Part shown: positions 25,107 to 33,154 of the stretch, in pieces
Layout of the letters: every line of letters begins with the position of its first letter
How positions within the stretch are numbered: position 1 is the stretch's first letter
NCBI RefSeq assembly: GCF_937936435.1
Contig: NZ_CALDDG010000008.1
Coordinates: 1-57,269, forward strand
From: an uncultured Sulfuricurvum sp.
GTDB taxonomy: Bacteria; Campylobacterota; Campylobacteria; Campylobacterales; Sulfurimonadaceae
Reading direction: 5' to 3'
DNA length: 57,269 nucleotides
Made by a program: the position numbers and the translations under genes
The notes under the pieces: generated by a model
The model's input: only the letters and a program-made list of their open reading frames with translations
Database searches by the model: none
Told to the model about the DNA's origin: nothing

Positions 25107-26485
25107 TGCGCCAGAAGCGCGTCGATACGCGCCAATGTCTCATCCACTCCGATAATCGCCATCACCGTATCCAATCCGGGACCGGAGAGTTTTCCCATCA
25201 ACGCAATCCGAAGCGGTTGACCGATTTTTCCGAATCCGATCTCTAACTGCGCTACGACCGCTTCCATCACGTGATGATAATCGGTAGGCAAATGCAATTC
25301 GCCCCCGTTTTTCAGAGCTTCGGCAAACGTTTGGAGAATCGCTTTGCTCTCTTCTTTATACCCTTTTTTGAGGGCTGCTTCGTCGAATCCGGCAGGACGA
25401 ACCAAAATCTCATTGATCTGATTGGCCATTTCGACCAACGTTTTCGAACGTTCTTTCAATGCATCGAGCAAGATTTCACGCTTGTCGTGGCTTACCAGCA
25501 TGACACCGTAGAACTCTAACAATTCACACAATTTTTCATTCGGCATATTTTTGATGTAATGGCTGTTGAGCCAATCGAGTTTTTCGGCATTATAGACCGA
25601 CGCGGAACGGTTAATGTCGCTCGGATCGAAAAGCTCCAGCATCTCTTGCAAAGAAAAAATCTCCTGATCGCCGTGACTCCATCCCAGACGGACCAGAAAA
25701 TTGAGCAGTGCTTCAGGAGTATATCCCAAGGTTTTGTACGCCATAACGTCGGTCGCTCCGTCACGTTTGGAAAGCTTTTTCCCTTCGTGATTGTGAATCA
25801 TCGGAACATGGAAAAATTTGGGAACCGGAAAACCGAGCGCTTCATACACAACGATCTGCTTCGGTGTATTAGAGAGGTGGTCATCTCCGCGGATAACGTC
25901 CGTCACACCCATCAACGCATCGTCCACGGCGACGACAAAGTTATACGTCGGCGTACCGTCGGCACGGGCGATGATAAAATCATCCAAGATATCGGCGACG
26001 TTAAATACGACGTCCCCTTTGACCCCGTCATGTACCGTGATCGACCCCTCTAGCGGTGCTTTGATACGGATAACCGCTTCACGCCCTTCCGGCGGCGTTC
26101 CGGCAAAATCACGATAGCGGTTGTCGTATTTCGGGCGCTCTTTGCGCGCACTTTGTTCCTCGCGAAGCGCTTCAAGCTCTTCTTTGGACATATAGCATTT
26201 ATACGCTTTCCCCGCATCGAGCAGTTTTTGGGCATATTCCTGATAAATCGGCAAACGGTTCGATTGATACTCGATCACACCGTCGTGTTCCAGCCCGACC
26301 CATTTAAACGCCTCGACAATGGCCAATGCCGCCGCTTCATCATTTCGGCTGAAATCGGTATCTTCGATACGAAGCAAAAATGTACCGCCGTTACGGCGCG
26401 CCCACAGATAACTCAATAACGCCGTACGCAAACCACCGATATGAAGATAACCGGTCGGGCTCGGAGCGAATCTGGTAACTACCAT
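25100..26485 (-). CDS. gltX: Glutamyl-tRNA synthetase
   Basis: The ATG at 26485 is chosen because AAGGA precedes it; this gives 461 residues starting VVTRFAPSPTGYLHIGG with the class I HIGH-type motif. Further signatures are FLLRIEDTDFSRN, YNFVVAVDDALMGVTDVIRGDDHLSNT and the KMSKS-type KLSKRDGA. It charges tRNA(Glu), and possibly tRNA(Gln) in bacteria that also use GatCAB. Many Campylobacterota carry two GltX copies with divided specificity, which cannot be judged here. Confidence 0.96.
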   Translation of the reverse strand: MVVTRFAPSPTGYLHIGGLRTALLSYLWARRNGGTFLLRIEDTDFSRNDEAAALAIVEAFKWVGLEHDGVIEYQSNRLPIYQEYAQKLLDAGKAYKCYMSKEELEALREEQSARKERPKYDNRYRDFAGTPPEGREAVIRIKAPLEGSITVHDGVKGDVVFNVADILDDFIIARADGTPTYNFVVAVDDALMGVTDVIRGDDHLSNTPKQIVVYEALGFPVPKFFHVPMIHNHEGKKLSKRDGATDVMAYKTLGYTPEALLNFLVRLGWSHGDQEIFSLQEMLELFDPSDINRSASVYNAEKLDWLNSHYIKNMPNEKLCELLEFYGVMLVSHDKREILLDALKERSKTLVEMANQINEILVRPAGFDEAALKKGYKEESKAILQTFAEALKNGGELHLPTDYHHVMEAVVAQLEIGFGKIGQPLRIALMGKLSGPGLDTVMAIIGVDETLARIDALLAHQ

Positions 26486-26501
26486 CAAAATTCCTTTTGG
26501 A

Positions 26502-26519
26502 TACAATTGCGCAATTTTA
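26502..26519. promoter_or_regulatory. Face-to-face divergent promoters of gltX and the SurA-like gene
   Basis: The palindrome AATTGCGCAATT is flanked by TACAAT on the plus strand (26502-26507) and TAAAAT on the minus strand (26514-26519). Each -10 box is followed by TGCGCA, so the two initiation regions overlap. The gltX leader would be about 22 bases and the plus-strand leader about 60. Confidence 0.45.
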
Positions 26520-26520
26520 G

Positions 26521-26548
26521 TTGAGGCTATGTTAAAAGCGGGTAAAAT
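26521..26548 (+). promoter_or_regulatory. Second promoter of the SurA-like gene
   Basis: TTGAGG (26521-26526) and TAAAAT (26543-26548) are separated by 16 bases. The coding start is 26 bases downstream of the -10 box. Confidence 0.45.
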
Positions 26549-26574
26549 GAGCTTCTAACCTATCAGGAGCGTTT

Positions 26575-27411
26575 ATGCGACCGTTATTACTTTCAACGTT
26601 ATTAGCCTCATTTTTATGGAGTGCCCCCGTAGGCGGTGTGAGCGTATTAGTCAAAAATACCCCTATCACCATGTATGAAATCCAAGAAGAGATGAAACAA
26701 AGCGGCACGAGCGCTAAACAAAGCGCCGACACGCTGATCCGTAAAAAACTGGAACAGCTCGAAGCGCAAGAGAAAAAAATCACCGTCTCTTCCGCGGAAA
26801 TCAATGAAGAGATCCAGCGGATGGCAGCACAGAACAACCTCTCGGTCGATCAATTCATCAATGCGATGCAAACGGTGCGCGGCTTGGATGAAAAAGGGCT
26901 CAAAGCTAAAGTATCCGAAAGTATTACCGGTCAAAAGCTCTATAACTCGATCGCGTTTTCCAAGATGGGACAGCCGAGCGCCGAAGAAGAGGCCGAATAC
27001 TATCAGCTTCATCTCGATGAATTCTCCCGTCCTGAGAGCTTTGACGTCACTACCTACTTTGCTGCTTCTCAAGAAGCGCTGCAAGCCAAAATCGCCGATC
27101 CGATGCGCCATATCGAAAGCATTCAGAGTAAAGAAGAGAATATCCCCTACGGTGCGATTAATCCTCAACTCGCCCAAATTATGAATAAGATCCCTGTCGG
27201 CAGCTTCGGACCGATTCTCCCTAACGGTCAAAACGGCTTTATGAGTTTTTACATGCGCGACAAACAAAATGTCGTTACCGAAAACCTCGATTCCGTTCGT
27301 CCTCAAATCGACAACATGATCGTCGGTGAGAAACGGAACCAAGTCTTAAACGATTACTTTACCCGTCTCAGACTCAGCGCCGATATCAAAGTTCTTCGTC
27401 TTCCCGAATAA
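26575..27411 (+). CDS. SurA-like periplasmic chaperone/peptidyl-prolyl isomerase
   Basis: The 278-residue protein has a signal peptide (residues 1-17), then the SurA N-terminal chaperone helices (VKNTPITMYEIQEEMKQSG, VSSAEINEEIQRMAAQNNLS). A PpiC/parvulin-like region runs about 150-240 with IPYGAINPQLAQIMNKIPVG and GFMSFYMRDK, followed by a final helix that packs back on the N-domain. It should help fold outer-membrane proteins. The parvulin domain looks degenerate, so chaperone activity is more certain than isomerase activity. It resembles PEB4-type proteins of Campylobacter. Confidence 0.8.
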   Translation: MRPLLLSTLLASFLWSAPVGGVSVLVKNTPITMYEIQEEMKQSGTSAKQSADTLIRKKLEQLEAQEKKITVSSAEINEEIQRMAAQNNLSVDQFINAMQTVRGLDEKGLKAKVSESITGQKLYNSIAFSKMGQPSAEEEAEYYQLHLDEFSRPESFDVTTYFAASQEALQAKIADPMRHIESIQSKEENIPYGAINPQLAQIMNKIPVGSFGPILPNGQNGFMSFYMRDKQNVVTENLDSVRPQIDNMIVGEKRNQVLNDYFTRLRLSADIKVLRLPE

Positions 27412-27414
27412 TTC

Positions 27415-27444
27415 CAAAAACGGTACGGTCTTTACGACTGTACC
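27415..27444 (-). terminator. Terminator of the chemoreceptor gene
   Basis: A 9-bp stem (27422-27430 with 27436-27444, one G-U pair) encloses the stop codon of the minus-strand receptor. On the minus strand it is followed by GTTTTTGG. It also lies just past the plus-strand SurA-like gene. Confidence 0.6.
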
Positions 27445-29561
27445 ATCTCGTTCAAGATCGAAAACAATTCTACACTCGATTTCTCTGCCTCTTCAAAACA
27501 CTGTGCAATCGCTTTCGCATGTTTAATCGGATCTTCTTTTAGTAACTGCATCGCTTTGCGCACCGCTTCGTGAACCTGTTTATGCGGCTCTAAAAGTTTG
27601 GAATACGAAGGGTGTGCCGCAAAGACCGATTTTCCGTCTCCGTGTTCATACCATTGTCCGAGAGCACACGAATGATGATCGCTGAATTCACTGCTTACTT
27701 TACCTTCAAATCCTGCCGAATACGCATTATTTTTGAAAATCATATGATCGATTTTTGCCATATTGGTAAATATTTGATAGCTGATCGACTGATTGTCTTC
27801 TTTGATCCGTTCGACGTTTTGGATCAGATGTTCCAATACGATTTTAAATTGATCCAGTTTTTGTGCCGAATCGAGCGCATACTCTTCTACCCGTTCGCTA
27901 TTTTCCAACATTCCGACAGAGTTTTGTTTAAGAACACTGATATTGGCTTCGACTTCACTCGTCGCTTTTTGGGTCCGTTCCGCCAATTTGCGCACTTCAT
28001 CGGCAACGACGGCAAATCCGCGTCCGTGTTCCCCTGCCCGTGCCGCTTCGATCGCCGCATTCAACGCCAATAAATTCGTTTGGTCCGAAATATCTTTAAT
28101 CAGGGTAATGACATTGGAAATTTCGCTGACATTATGATTGAGCTGTTCGGAGTTCGAACGCGAATCGTTGATCATTTCAGTAATATTGGACATGGTTGCC
28201 ATAATCTCATCGGTTTGAGAGCTGACATCGTCAACCACTTTTCCGGTCTCGTGATTGAGTACATTTACCTCATGGAGATTTTTAATATTGCTCTCCAACG
28301 AGCTTCGAAGACTTCCGGCATTGGAGATTGAGCCTTGAATCATGCTATGCGCCAAAATCAAAGAGGTTTCGTTTTTTTGCATCTGCTCTTGTGAAAGAGC
28401 CTGAGCCCTCATCGCTTCTTCCGCCCGCTGTTCCACCGTTCGTGCGATGTTTTGTACTTTTTCGATAAAGATATTAAAACTCTGCGCCGCTTTCCCGATC
28501 TCATCATTGGACGAAACCTTAAGCCGTTTACTCAAATCGGCGTCTCCGCTGGCAAGCTCTTTTGCAATATCATCCAGATTCTCGATCGGATCAATAACCG
28601 CACGTCGTACGATAACGATCAGCAAAATGAGGATAACGACATCAAGCACCGACATAATAATGACCTGACGCAGCAATGAGTCTTCCGATTGGTTAATCAG
28701 ATTTTCAACCGTTTCCAGTTTTTTTGCCGACAGCGCATACCCGACTTGTTCTCCGGAATAGTCTTTGATCGCTATCGGAGTCACATAATAATGATCCGTA
28801 GTAAACGCACCGTTTTTCGGATTAAAATCGGCACCGTTCAATTCATTCAAAAATGTTTTGTCGACAACGTCCGCTTTAACGGCCAATGTATAATTCTTCC
28901 CTATTTTTTGGGCATCTTTTAACTCTTTTGCAGTATCAAGATAGCGGTTATCCAGAGCAATGATTAATTCCGAATCGAAATTTTTACGCATATCTTTGAC
29001 GACAGAGTTCAACCCTTGCATAAACTCGACCGAGCCGATATATTCGCCTCCTGAAAGGATCGGAGCAATCCCCCGCAATTCAAGCCCTGCATTGCCGATC
29101 TCAATCGCGACCAACGGCTTTCGGCTCTCTTTAACCGCAAGAATCGTTTTACGAAATCCGCTCAAATCATCACCGTATTTTTCAGGTTTCCATACCCGAA
29201 TAAAACTGTGAACATCCCGATCATGAACATGAATCTTGATGTTACCGAATTTGGTGTTCTCTTTATACTCTTTCGAAAGAGACTTCAAATTCCGAAGTGT
29301 CCCTTCACGATCGCCGCTAAGCAACCCTTCAATAATGGCATTGTTTTTTGAGATGCTGATGGCATTTGTGATCCCGACACTGCTTTTCGCGTCGATCGCT
29401 TCTTCAAAAACCGTTGTGGTCTCTTTCGACTGTGACGTGTAAATGTCTTCACGAATTTGGTTCACTGAGAGGAGGTAGTTTATCAAGACGACGACAAAAC
29501 CGATCAAAATCGATGCGATTAAGGGGATATGTACTTTTTGTGCGATACTGAGATTATTCAT
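27432..29561 (-). CDS. Methyl-accepting chemotaxis protein with Cache, HAMP and CZB domains
   Basis: The ATG at 29561 has GAGGT upstream and gives 709 residues. A membrane span (about 10-30) is followed by a periplasmic double-Cache-type sensor of about 250 residues with WKPEKYGDDLSGFRKT and LRGIAPILSGGEYIGSVEF. A second span (about 297-320), HAMP, and the signalling tip ISDQTNLLALNAAIEAARAG follow. The C-terminal 120 residues form a CZB domain with a His in the IDHMIFKNN helix, HHSCALGQWY, and HPSYSKLLEPHKQVH, the zinc-binding His/Cys set. It would sense a small periplasmic ligand and, through CZB, zinc or oxidants such as hypochlorite. Confidence 0.9.
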   Translation of the reverse strand: MNNLSIAQKVHIPLIASILIGFVVVLINYLLSVNQIREDIYTSQSKETTTVFEEAIDAKSSVGITNAISISKNNAIIEGLLSGDREGTLRNLKSLSKEYKENTKFGNIKIHVHDRDVHSFIRVWKPEKYGDDLSGFRKTILAVKESRKPLVAIEIGNAGLELRGIAPILSGGEYIGSVEFMQGLNSVVKDMRKNFDSELIIALDNRYLDTAKELKDAQKIGKNYTLAVKADVVDKTFLNELNGADFNPKNGAFTTDHYYVTPIAIKDYSGEQVGYALSAKKLETVENLINQSEDSLLRQVIIMSVLDVVILILLIVIVRRAVIDPIENLDDIAKELASGDADLSKRLKVSSNDEIGKAAQSFNIFIEKVQNIARTVEQRAEEAMRAQALSQEQMQKNETSLILAHSMIQGSISNAGSLRSSLESNIKNLHEVNVLNHETGKVVDDVSSQTDEIMATMSNITEMINDSRSNSEQLNHNVSEISNVITLIKDISDQTNLLALNAAIEAARAGEHGRGFAVVADEVRKLAERTQKATSEVEANISVLKQNSVGMLENSERVEEYALDSAQKLDQFKIVLEHLIQNVERIKEDNQSISYQIFTNMAKIDHMIFKNNAYSAGFEGKVSSEFSDHHSCALGQWYEHGDGKSVFAAHPSYSKLLEPHKQVHEAVRKAMQLLKEDPIKHAKAIAQCFEEAEKSSVELFSILNEMVQS

Positions 29562-29608
29562 GCGTACCTCGCTTCTGTATTTTATTGAACTGACAGACAA
29601 TATAAACA

Positions 29609-29614
29609 ATTATA
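29609..29614 (-). promoter_or_regulatory. -10 box of the chemoreceptor gene
   Basis: A TATAAT hexamer on the minus strand lies in ACTATAATTG, 48 bases before the ATG at 29561. It sits between ACAATA and TATTGT half-sites (29597-29602 and 29616-29621). The remaining intergenic bases to 29739 are AT-rich without further recognised signals. Confidence 0.4.
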
Positions 29615-29739
29615 GTATTGTTGAACTGTAAAATTAGCGTAAAAATACAAAATAAAGGGGTGAAGAAGTGTGAAAGCGACACATTTTGCCTATTCAAAGG
29701 CAAGATAAAGTTTTATTATGTGTATCGGTGTATAAATAT

Positions 29740-29766
29740 ATTACAACAGCACTCAGCCGTTGTAAT
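29740..29766 (-). terminator. Terminator of accB-accC
   Basis: A perfect 8-bp stem ATTACAAC (29740-29747) and GTTGTAAT (29759-29766), with two further inner pairs, has the accC stop codon in its loop. The minus-strand continuation ATATTTATA is AT-rich rather than a pure T run. Confidence 0.5.
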
Positions 29767-31093
29767 GTTCGAGGTATTTTGTATCGAAATTATTCGTGAT
29801 AAAATCGGGATTTTTCATCATTTTCATATGGAACGAAATCGTTGTTTTAATCCCTGTAATCGTAAACTCGCTTAGCGCACGGTGCATACGGGCAATTGCT
29901 TCGTCACGATCTTTGCCGTAAACGATCAATTTTCCGATCATCGAATCGTACGTCGGCGGGACAATATAACCCGCATGTGCATGGGTATCGATACGGACGT
30001 TGCGTCCGCCCGGAGCGATCCATTGTGTGATTTTTCCCGGACACGGTAAAAATTTAATCGGATCTTCCGCCGTAATCCGACACTCGATCGAATGCCCGGT
30101 AAGAACAATACTCTCTTGCGGCGGAAGCGCTTCCCCTTCCGCAACACGGATCATCAATTCGATCAAATCGAGTCCGCTCACCATCTCCGAAACACAGTGT
30201 TCGACCTGAAGACGGGTATTCATCTCCATGAAATAAAAGTTTTTATCGGCATCCAGGAGATATTCGAACGTCCCCGCACCTTCGTATTGGATATATTTGG
30301 TAGCGCGAACCGCCGATGCGTGAAGTTCTGCACGTATCTCGGGCGTCAGGGCGACGGCTGGCGACTCTTCAATCAATTTTTGATGACGACGCTGCATCGA
30401 GCAATCGCGTTCTCCGATATGAAGGACATTGCCGTGACTGTCTGCAATCACCTGAACCTCGATATGGCGCGGATTTTTAATGAATTTCTCCATGTAAATC
30501 GTTCCGTCGCCGAATGCCGTAATCGCTTCGGCTTCAGCTGCCAAAAATGCGTTCTCAAGATAACTTTCGTCTTCAACAACCCGCATACCGCGACCGCCGC
30601 CGCCGGCGGCTGCTTTCAAAATGACCGGATAACCAACCTCTTTTGCCCGTTTCGCGGCATCCGCGATATCGGTAATCGCCCCTTCCGAACCCGGAACGAC
30701 AGGAACACCGGCCGCAATCATGACATCTTTGGCTTTGGATTTATCCGACATCAAAACCATAACTTCAGGCGTCGGTCCGATAAATTTGATCCCGTGATGA
30801 GTACAGATTTCTACAAAGTGTTGGTTTTCACTTAAAAATCCGTATCCCGGAAATACCGCGTCGCATCCGCTGATTTCGCATGCCGCGATAATCGAAGGGA
30901 TATTTAAATAACTTTGGGAGCTCGGTGCCCCTCCGATACAAATCGCCGCATCCGCCAGTTTGAGATACGATGCATCTTTATCTGCCGTTGAATAAACAGC
31001 TACCGCCTCTTTCCCCATCTCTTTGATAGTACGGATAGCACGAAGCGCAATCTCGCCGCGGTTCGCGACCAAAATACGTTTGATTTCTGCCAT
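29753..31093 (-). CDS. accC: Acetyl-CoA carboxylase biotin carboxylase subunit
   Basis: The 446-residue ATP-grasp protein starts with IKRILVANRGEIALRAIRT. It contains the glycine-rich ATP loop AAAGGGGRGMRVV, IEVQVIADSHGNVLHIGERDCSMQRRHQKLIEESPA and FYFMEMNTRLQVEHCVSEM with catalytic residues. It carboxylates the biotin of AccB in the first step of fatty acid synthesis. Only 2 bases separate it from accB. Confidence 0.96.
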   Translation of the reverse strand: MAEIKRILVANRGEIALRAIRTIKEMGKEAVAVYSTADKDASYLKLADAAICIGGAPSSQSYLNIPSIIAACEISGCDAVFPGYGFLSENQHFVEICTHHGIKFIGPTPEVMVLMSDKSKAKDVMIAAGVPVVPGSEGAITDIADAAKRAKEVGYPVILKAAAGGGGRGMRVVEDESYLENAFLAAEAEAITAFGDGTIYMEKFIKNPRHIEVQVIADSHGNVLHIGERDCSMQRRHQKLIEESPAVALTPEIRAELHASAVRATKYIQYEGAGTFEYLLDADKNFYFMEMNTRLQVEHCVSEMVSGLDLIELMIRVAEGEALPPQESIVLTGHSIECRITAEDPIKFLPCPGKITQWIAPGGRNVRIDTHAHAGYIVPPTYDSMIGKLIVYGKDRDEAIARMHRALSEFTITGIKTTISFHMKMMKNPDFITNNFDTKYLEHYNG

Positions 31094-31095
31094 GA

Positions 31096-31548
31096 TTAGA
31101 GCTTCTCGACGGCAAAAAGAGGCATATCGTATTCTACGGCCTGAGCATCGGAAACCAATACGCTGACGATTTTACAGTCGAATTCAGCTTCCAATTCATT
31201 CATGATTTTCATCGCTTCGAGCACTGCGATCACTTGTCCTTTTTTAACGCGGTCACCCACTTTGACAAACGGTGCCGAATCCGGAGAAGGAGCAGCGTAA
31301 AATGTCCCGACCATCGGAGAGAGAATCATATCGCCTGCATGAACCGGAGCCGCAGGGGCAGATTCTGCCGTAGTCGCAGCCACAGGTGCCGCCGCAACCG
31401 CTGCTGCAGGAGCAGCCATTACCGGTGCCGCTACCACGCCGATATTTTTTTCCAATTCAATCGAAAAAGCATCTTGAGTAATTTTTAATTTTGAAAGAGT
31501 ACTGGCGTCAAACTCTTGCAAAAGGGCTTTAATTTGTTTCATATCCAT
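31096..31548 (-). CDS. accB: Biotin carboxyl carrier protein of acetyl-CoA carboxylase
   Basis: The 150-residue protein has a short N-domain (residues 1-36), an Ala/Pro/Val-rich flexible linker (about 37-68) and a C-terminal biotinyl domain. The biotinylated lysine is Lys114 in LEAMKIMNELEAE, and SPMVGTFYAAPSP carries the conserved thumb region. It shuttles carboxybiotin between AccC and the carboxyltransferase. The ATG at 31548 has TTAGGAG upstream. It is the first gene of accB-accC. Confidence 0.96.
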   Translation of the reverse strand: MDMKQIKALLQEFDASTLSKLKITQDAFSIELEKNIGVVAAPVMAAPAAAVAAAPVAATTAESAPAAPVHAGDMILSPMVGTFYAAPSPDSAPFVKVGDRVKKGQVIAVLEAMKIMNELEAEFDCKIVSVLVSDAQAVEYDMPLFAVEKL

Positions 31549-31580
31549 GTGAAAAGGCTCCTAAAAGTAGGGTAATAGAT

Positions 31581-31590
31581 GTGCTATACT
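31581..31590 (+). promoter_or_regulatory. Extended -10 promoter of dcd
   Basis: GTGCTATACT holds an extended -10 box (TG one base before TATACT, 31585-31590), with the dcd ATG 32 bases further on. The divergent accB promoter must overlap this 73-base gap but was not identified. Confidence 0.45.
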
Positions 31591-31621
31591 ACCACAAATA
31601 TTTTTAAGAACGGATAGTGCG

Positions 31622-32182
31622 ATGGGTCTCAAAAGCGACGGATGGATTCGGGAAAAAGCGTTAAATGAGGGGATGATCACCCCTTTTTGCGAAGATCAGG
31701 TGGGTGTCGGAGTCGTCAGTTACGGCCTTAGTTCGTACGGATACGATATCCGTGTAACCAATGAATTTAAAATTTTTACCAACCTCAATTCGACGGTCGT
31801 TGATCCGAAACATTTTGATGACATGAATGTCGTCGATTTTGTCGGCGATGTCTGCATCGTCCCGCCAAACTCGTTTGCATTGGCACGAACGGTCGAGTTT
31901 TTCAAAATTCCGCGCGACGTTTTAGCAATCTGTCTGGGTAAATCGACATATGCACGTTGCGGGATCATTGTTAATGTCACACCGTTCGAACCGGAATTCG
32001 AAGGGCATATCACCATCGAAATTTCCAATACGACTCCCCTTCCCGCAAAAATTTATGCCAATGAAGGGATAGCACAAGTCCTCTTTTTACAGGGAGATGA
32101 AATGTGTGAAACCAGCTACAAAGATAAAAGCGGCAAATATCAGGGACAAGAGGGAATCACCCTTCCTAGAATTCTCAAATAA
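31622..32182 (+). CDS. dcd: dCTP deaminase
   Basis: The 186-residue protein has the family blocks GLSSYGYDIRVTNEF, LARTVEFFKIPRDVLAICLGKSTYARCGIIVNVTPFEPEFEGHITIEISN with the catalytic Glu, and GIAQVLFLQGDE, ending KYQGQEGITLPRI. It deaminates dCTP to dUTP for thymidylate synthesis. Length and motifs are those of the monofunctional enzyme. Confidence 0.95.
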   Translation: MGLKSDGWIREKALNEGMITPFCEDQVGVGVVSYGLSSYGYDIRVTNEFKIFTNLNSTVVDPKHFDDMNVVDFVGDVCIVPPNSFALARTVEFFKIPRDVLAICLGKSTYARCGIIVNVTPFEPEFEGHITIEISNTTPLPAKIYANEGIAQVLFLQGDEMCETSYKDKSGKYQGQEGITLPRILK

Positions 32183-32234
32183 CCCCTCTTCCCTATAAAA
32201 TATTGCTCTTGTAAGGTTTTTAGAGGGACGGGGA

Positions 32235-32243
32235 TGCTAAAAT
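32235..32243 (+). promoter_or_regulatory. Extended -10 promoter of the YdcH-like gene
   Basis: TGCTAAAAT (hexamer 32238-32243) lies 29 bases before the ATG. An imperfect long-range pairing of CCCTCT near 32183 with AGAGGG near 32222 precedes it and may act as a weak dcd terminator. Confidence 0.45.
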
Positions 32244-32272
32244 TTCAAAAATTCATTCTCTAAGGAATACCG

Positions 32273-32509
32273 ATGCTACACGAATACCGCGATGTCATCA
32301 CACATATGAAACAAAACGATGCGGCAAATGCCCACTTTTTGAAAATTTTCGATAAACACAACGATCTTGACACTCAAATCGCAAAAGCTGAAAGCGGTGA
32401 GATTCCTATGACCGACGCCGAAATCGAAAAACTCAAAAAAGAAAAACTGTTGCTCAAAGATGAAGCGTACGCTATGATCATCGAGTACAAAAAAGCAAAC
32501 AATCTCTAA
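32273..32509 (+). CDS. YdcH-like (DUF465) small helical protein
   Basis: The 78-residue protein is highly charged and helical. The pattern FLKIFDKHNDLDTQIAKAE and IEKLKKEKLLLKDEAYAMI matches the DUF465/YdcH family of short helical hairpins. No membrane span or signal peptide is present. The start has TAAGGA upstream. The family function is unknown. Confidence 0.85.
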   Translation: MLHEYRDVITHMKQNDAANAHFLKIFDKHNDLDTQIAKAESGEIPMTDAEIEKLKKEKLLLKDEAYAMIIEYKKANNL

Positions 32510-32522
32510 AACAGAGTTCGTT

Positions 32523-32541
32523 TCTCCCTTATTTGGGGAGA
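32523..32541 (+). terminator. Possible terminator after the YdcH-like gene
   Basis: A 6-bp stem TCTCCC (32523-32528) and GGGAGA (32536-32541) with a 7-base loop begins 13 bases past the stop. A pyrimidine-rich stretch follows with several T runs, but none directly after the stem. Confidence 0.4.
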
Positions 32542-32632
32542 TACTCTCCTCTTCATATGATTTCTCTTTTCTTCTTTACTTTTCAACATTAAAAAGATAC
32601 GATTAACTATCTCATAACTTTTAGGAATGCCT

Positions 32633-33154
32633 ATGGTATCCGCAATGTCTTACAGCGCTTTAGCCGAGTTTGGAAGAACCTTATTAAAACGCCCTACCTT
32701 GCAAGAGGGCCTGCCGATTATCTCCGAATATGCCAAACAAGTCAGCGGTGCCGAACGCTGCTCCATTTTCATTTATAATCCAAAAATCCAAATGCTTTGG
32801 ACGACGCTCGCAGACGGTGCCGAAAAGATCATGGTTCATCAAGATGACGGCATTGTAGGTCACACGGTTAAAGAGGGGAAACCGATTCTGGTCAACGACC
32901 CGTACGACGATCCCCGTTTTTTAGCGATGATCGATCAAAAAACCGGTTTTGTAACCGAAAATATTGCATCCATTCCCATCTTCGATTCGACACGCCGGAT
33001 CATCGGGGTGTTTCAACTGCTCAATAAACCCGGAGGGTTTTCACGCGAAGATGCCAAATTTATGATTTTTTTCGCCCACTACATCAGCGGTTATCTCGAG
33101 CTTGCCATGTTATTCGACGATGAAGCCAAAATATTAACCAAAGGGGTAGAATGA
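32633..33154 (+). CDS. Stand-alone GAF domain protein (first of tandem pair)
   Basis: I choose ATG 32633 because AGGA lies 6 bases upstream; the ATG at 32627 directly abuts that site. The 173-residue protein is one GAF domain: AERCSIFIYN, MLWTTLADG, DDGIVGHTVKEGKPILVNDPYDDPRF, NIASIPIFDSTRRIIGVFQLLNK. No output domain is attached. GAF domains bind cyclic nucleotides or other small ligands, but the ligand is unknown. It overlaps the second GAF gene by 4 bases. Confidence 0.85.
   Translation: MVSAMSYSALAEFGRTLLKRPTLQEGLPIISEYAKQVSGAERCSIFIYNPKIQMLWTTLADGAEKIMVHQDDGIVGHTVKEGKPILVNDPYDDPRFLAMIDQKTGFVTENIASIPIFDSTRRIIGVFQLLNKPGGFSREDAKFMIFFAHYISGYLELAMLFDDEAKILTKGVE

Noticed and set aside
26647..27342. 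Long minus-strand frame of 231 codons opposite the SurA-like gene
   Set aside because: It lies entirely inside a well-supported gene on the other strand, has an Arg/Asp/Phe/His-rich shadow composition, and lacks a ribosome-binding site.
30092..30835. Plus-strand frame of 247 codons opposite accC
   Set aside because: The composition is that of an antisense shadow of a conserved gene, and no domain is recognisable.
31375..31450. Repetitive Ala/Pro-rich stretch in accB resembling a tandem repeat
   Set aside because: It is the usual flexible linker of biotin carboxyl carrier proteins.
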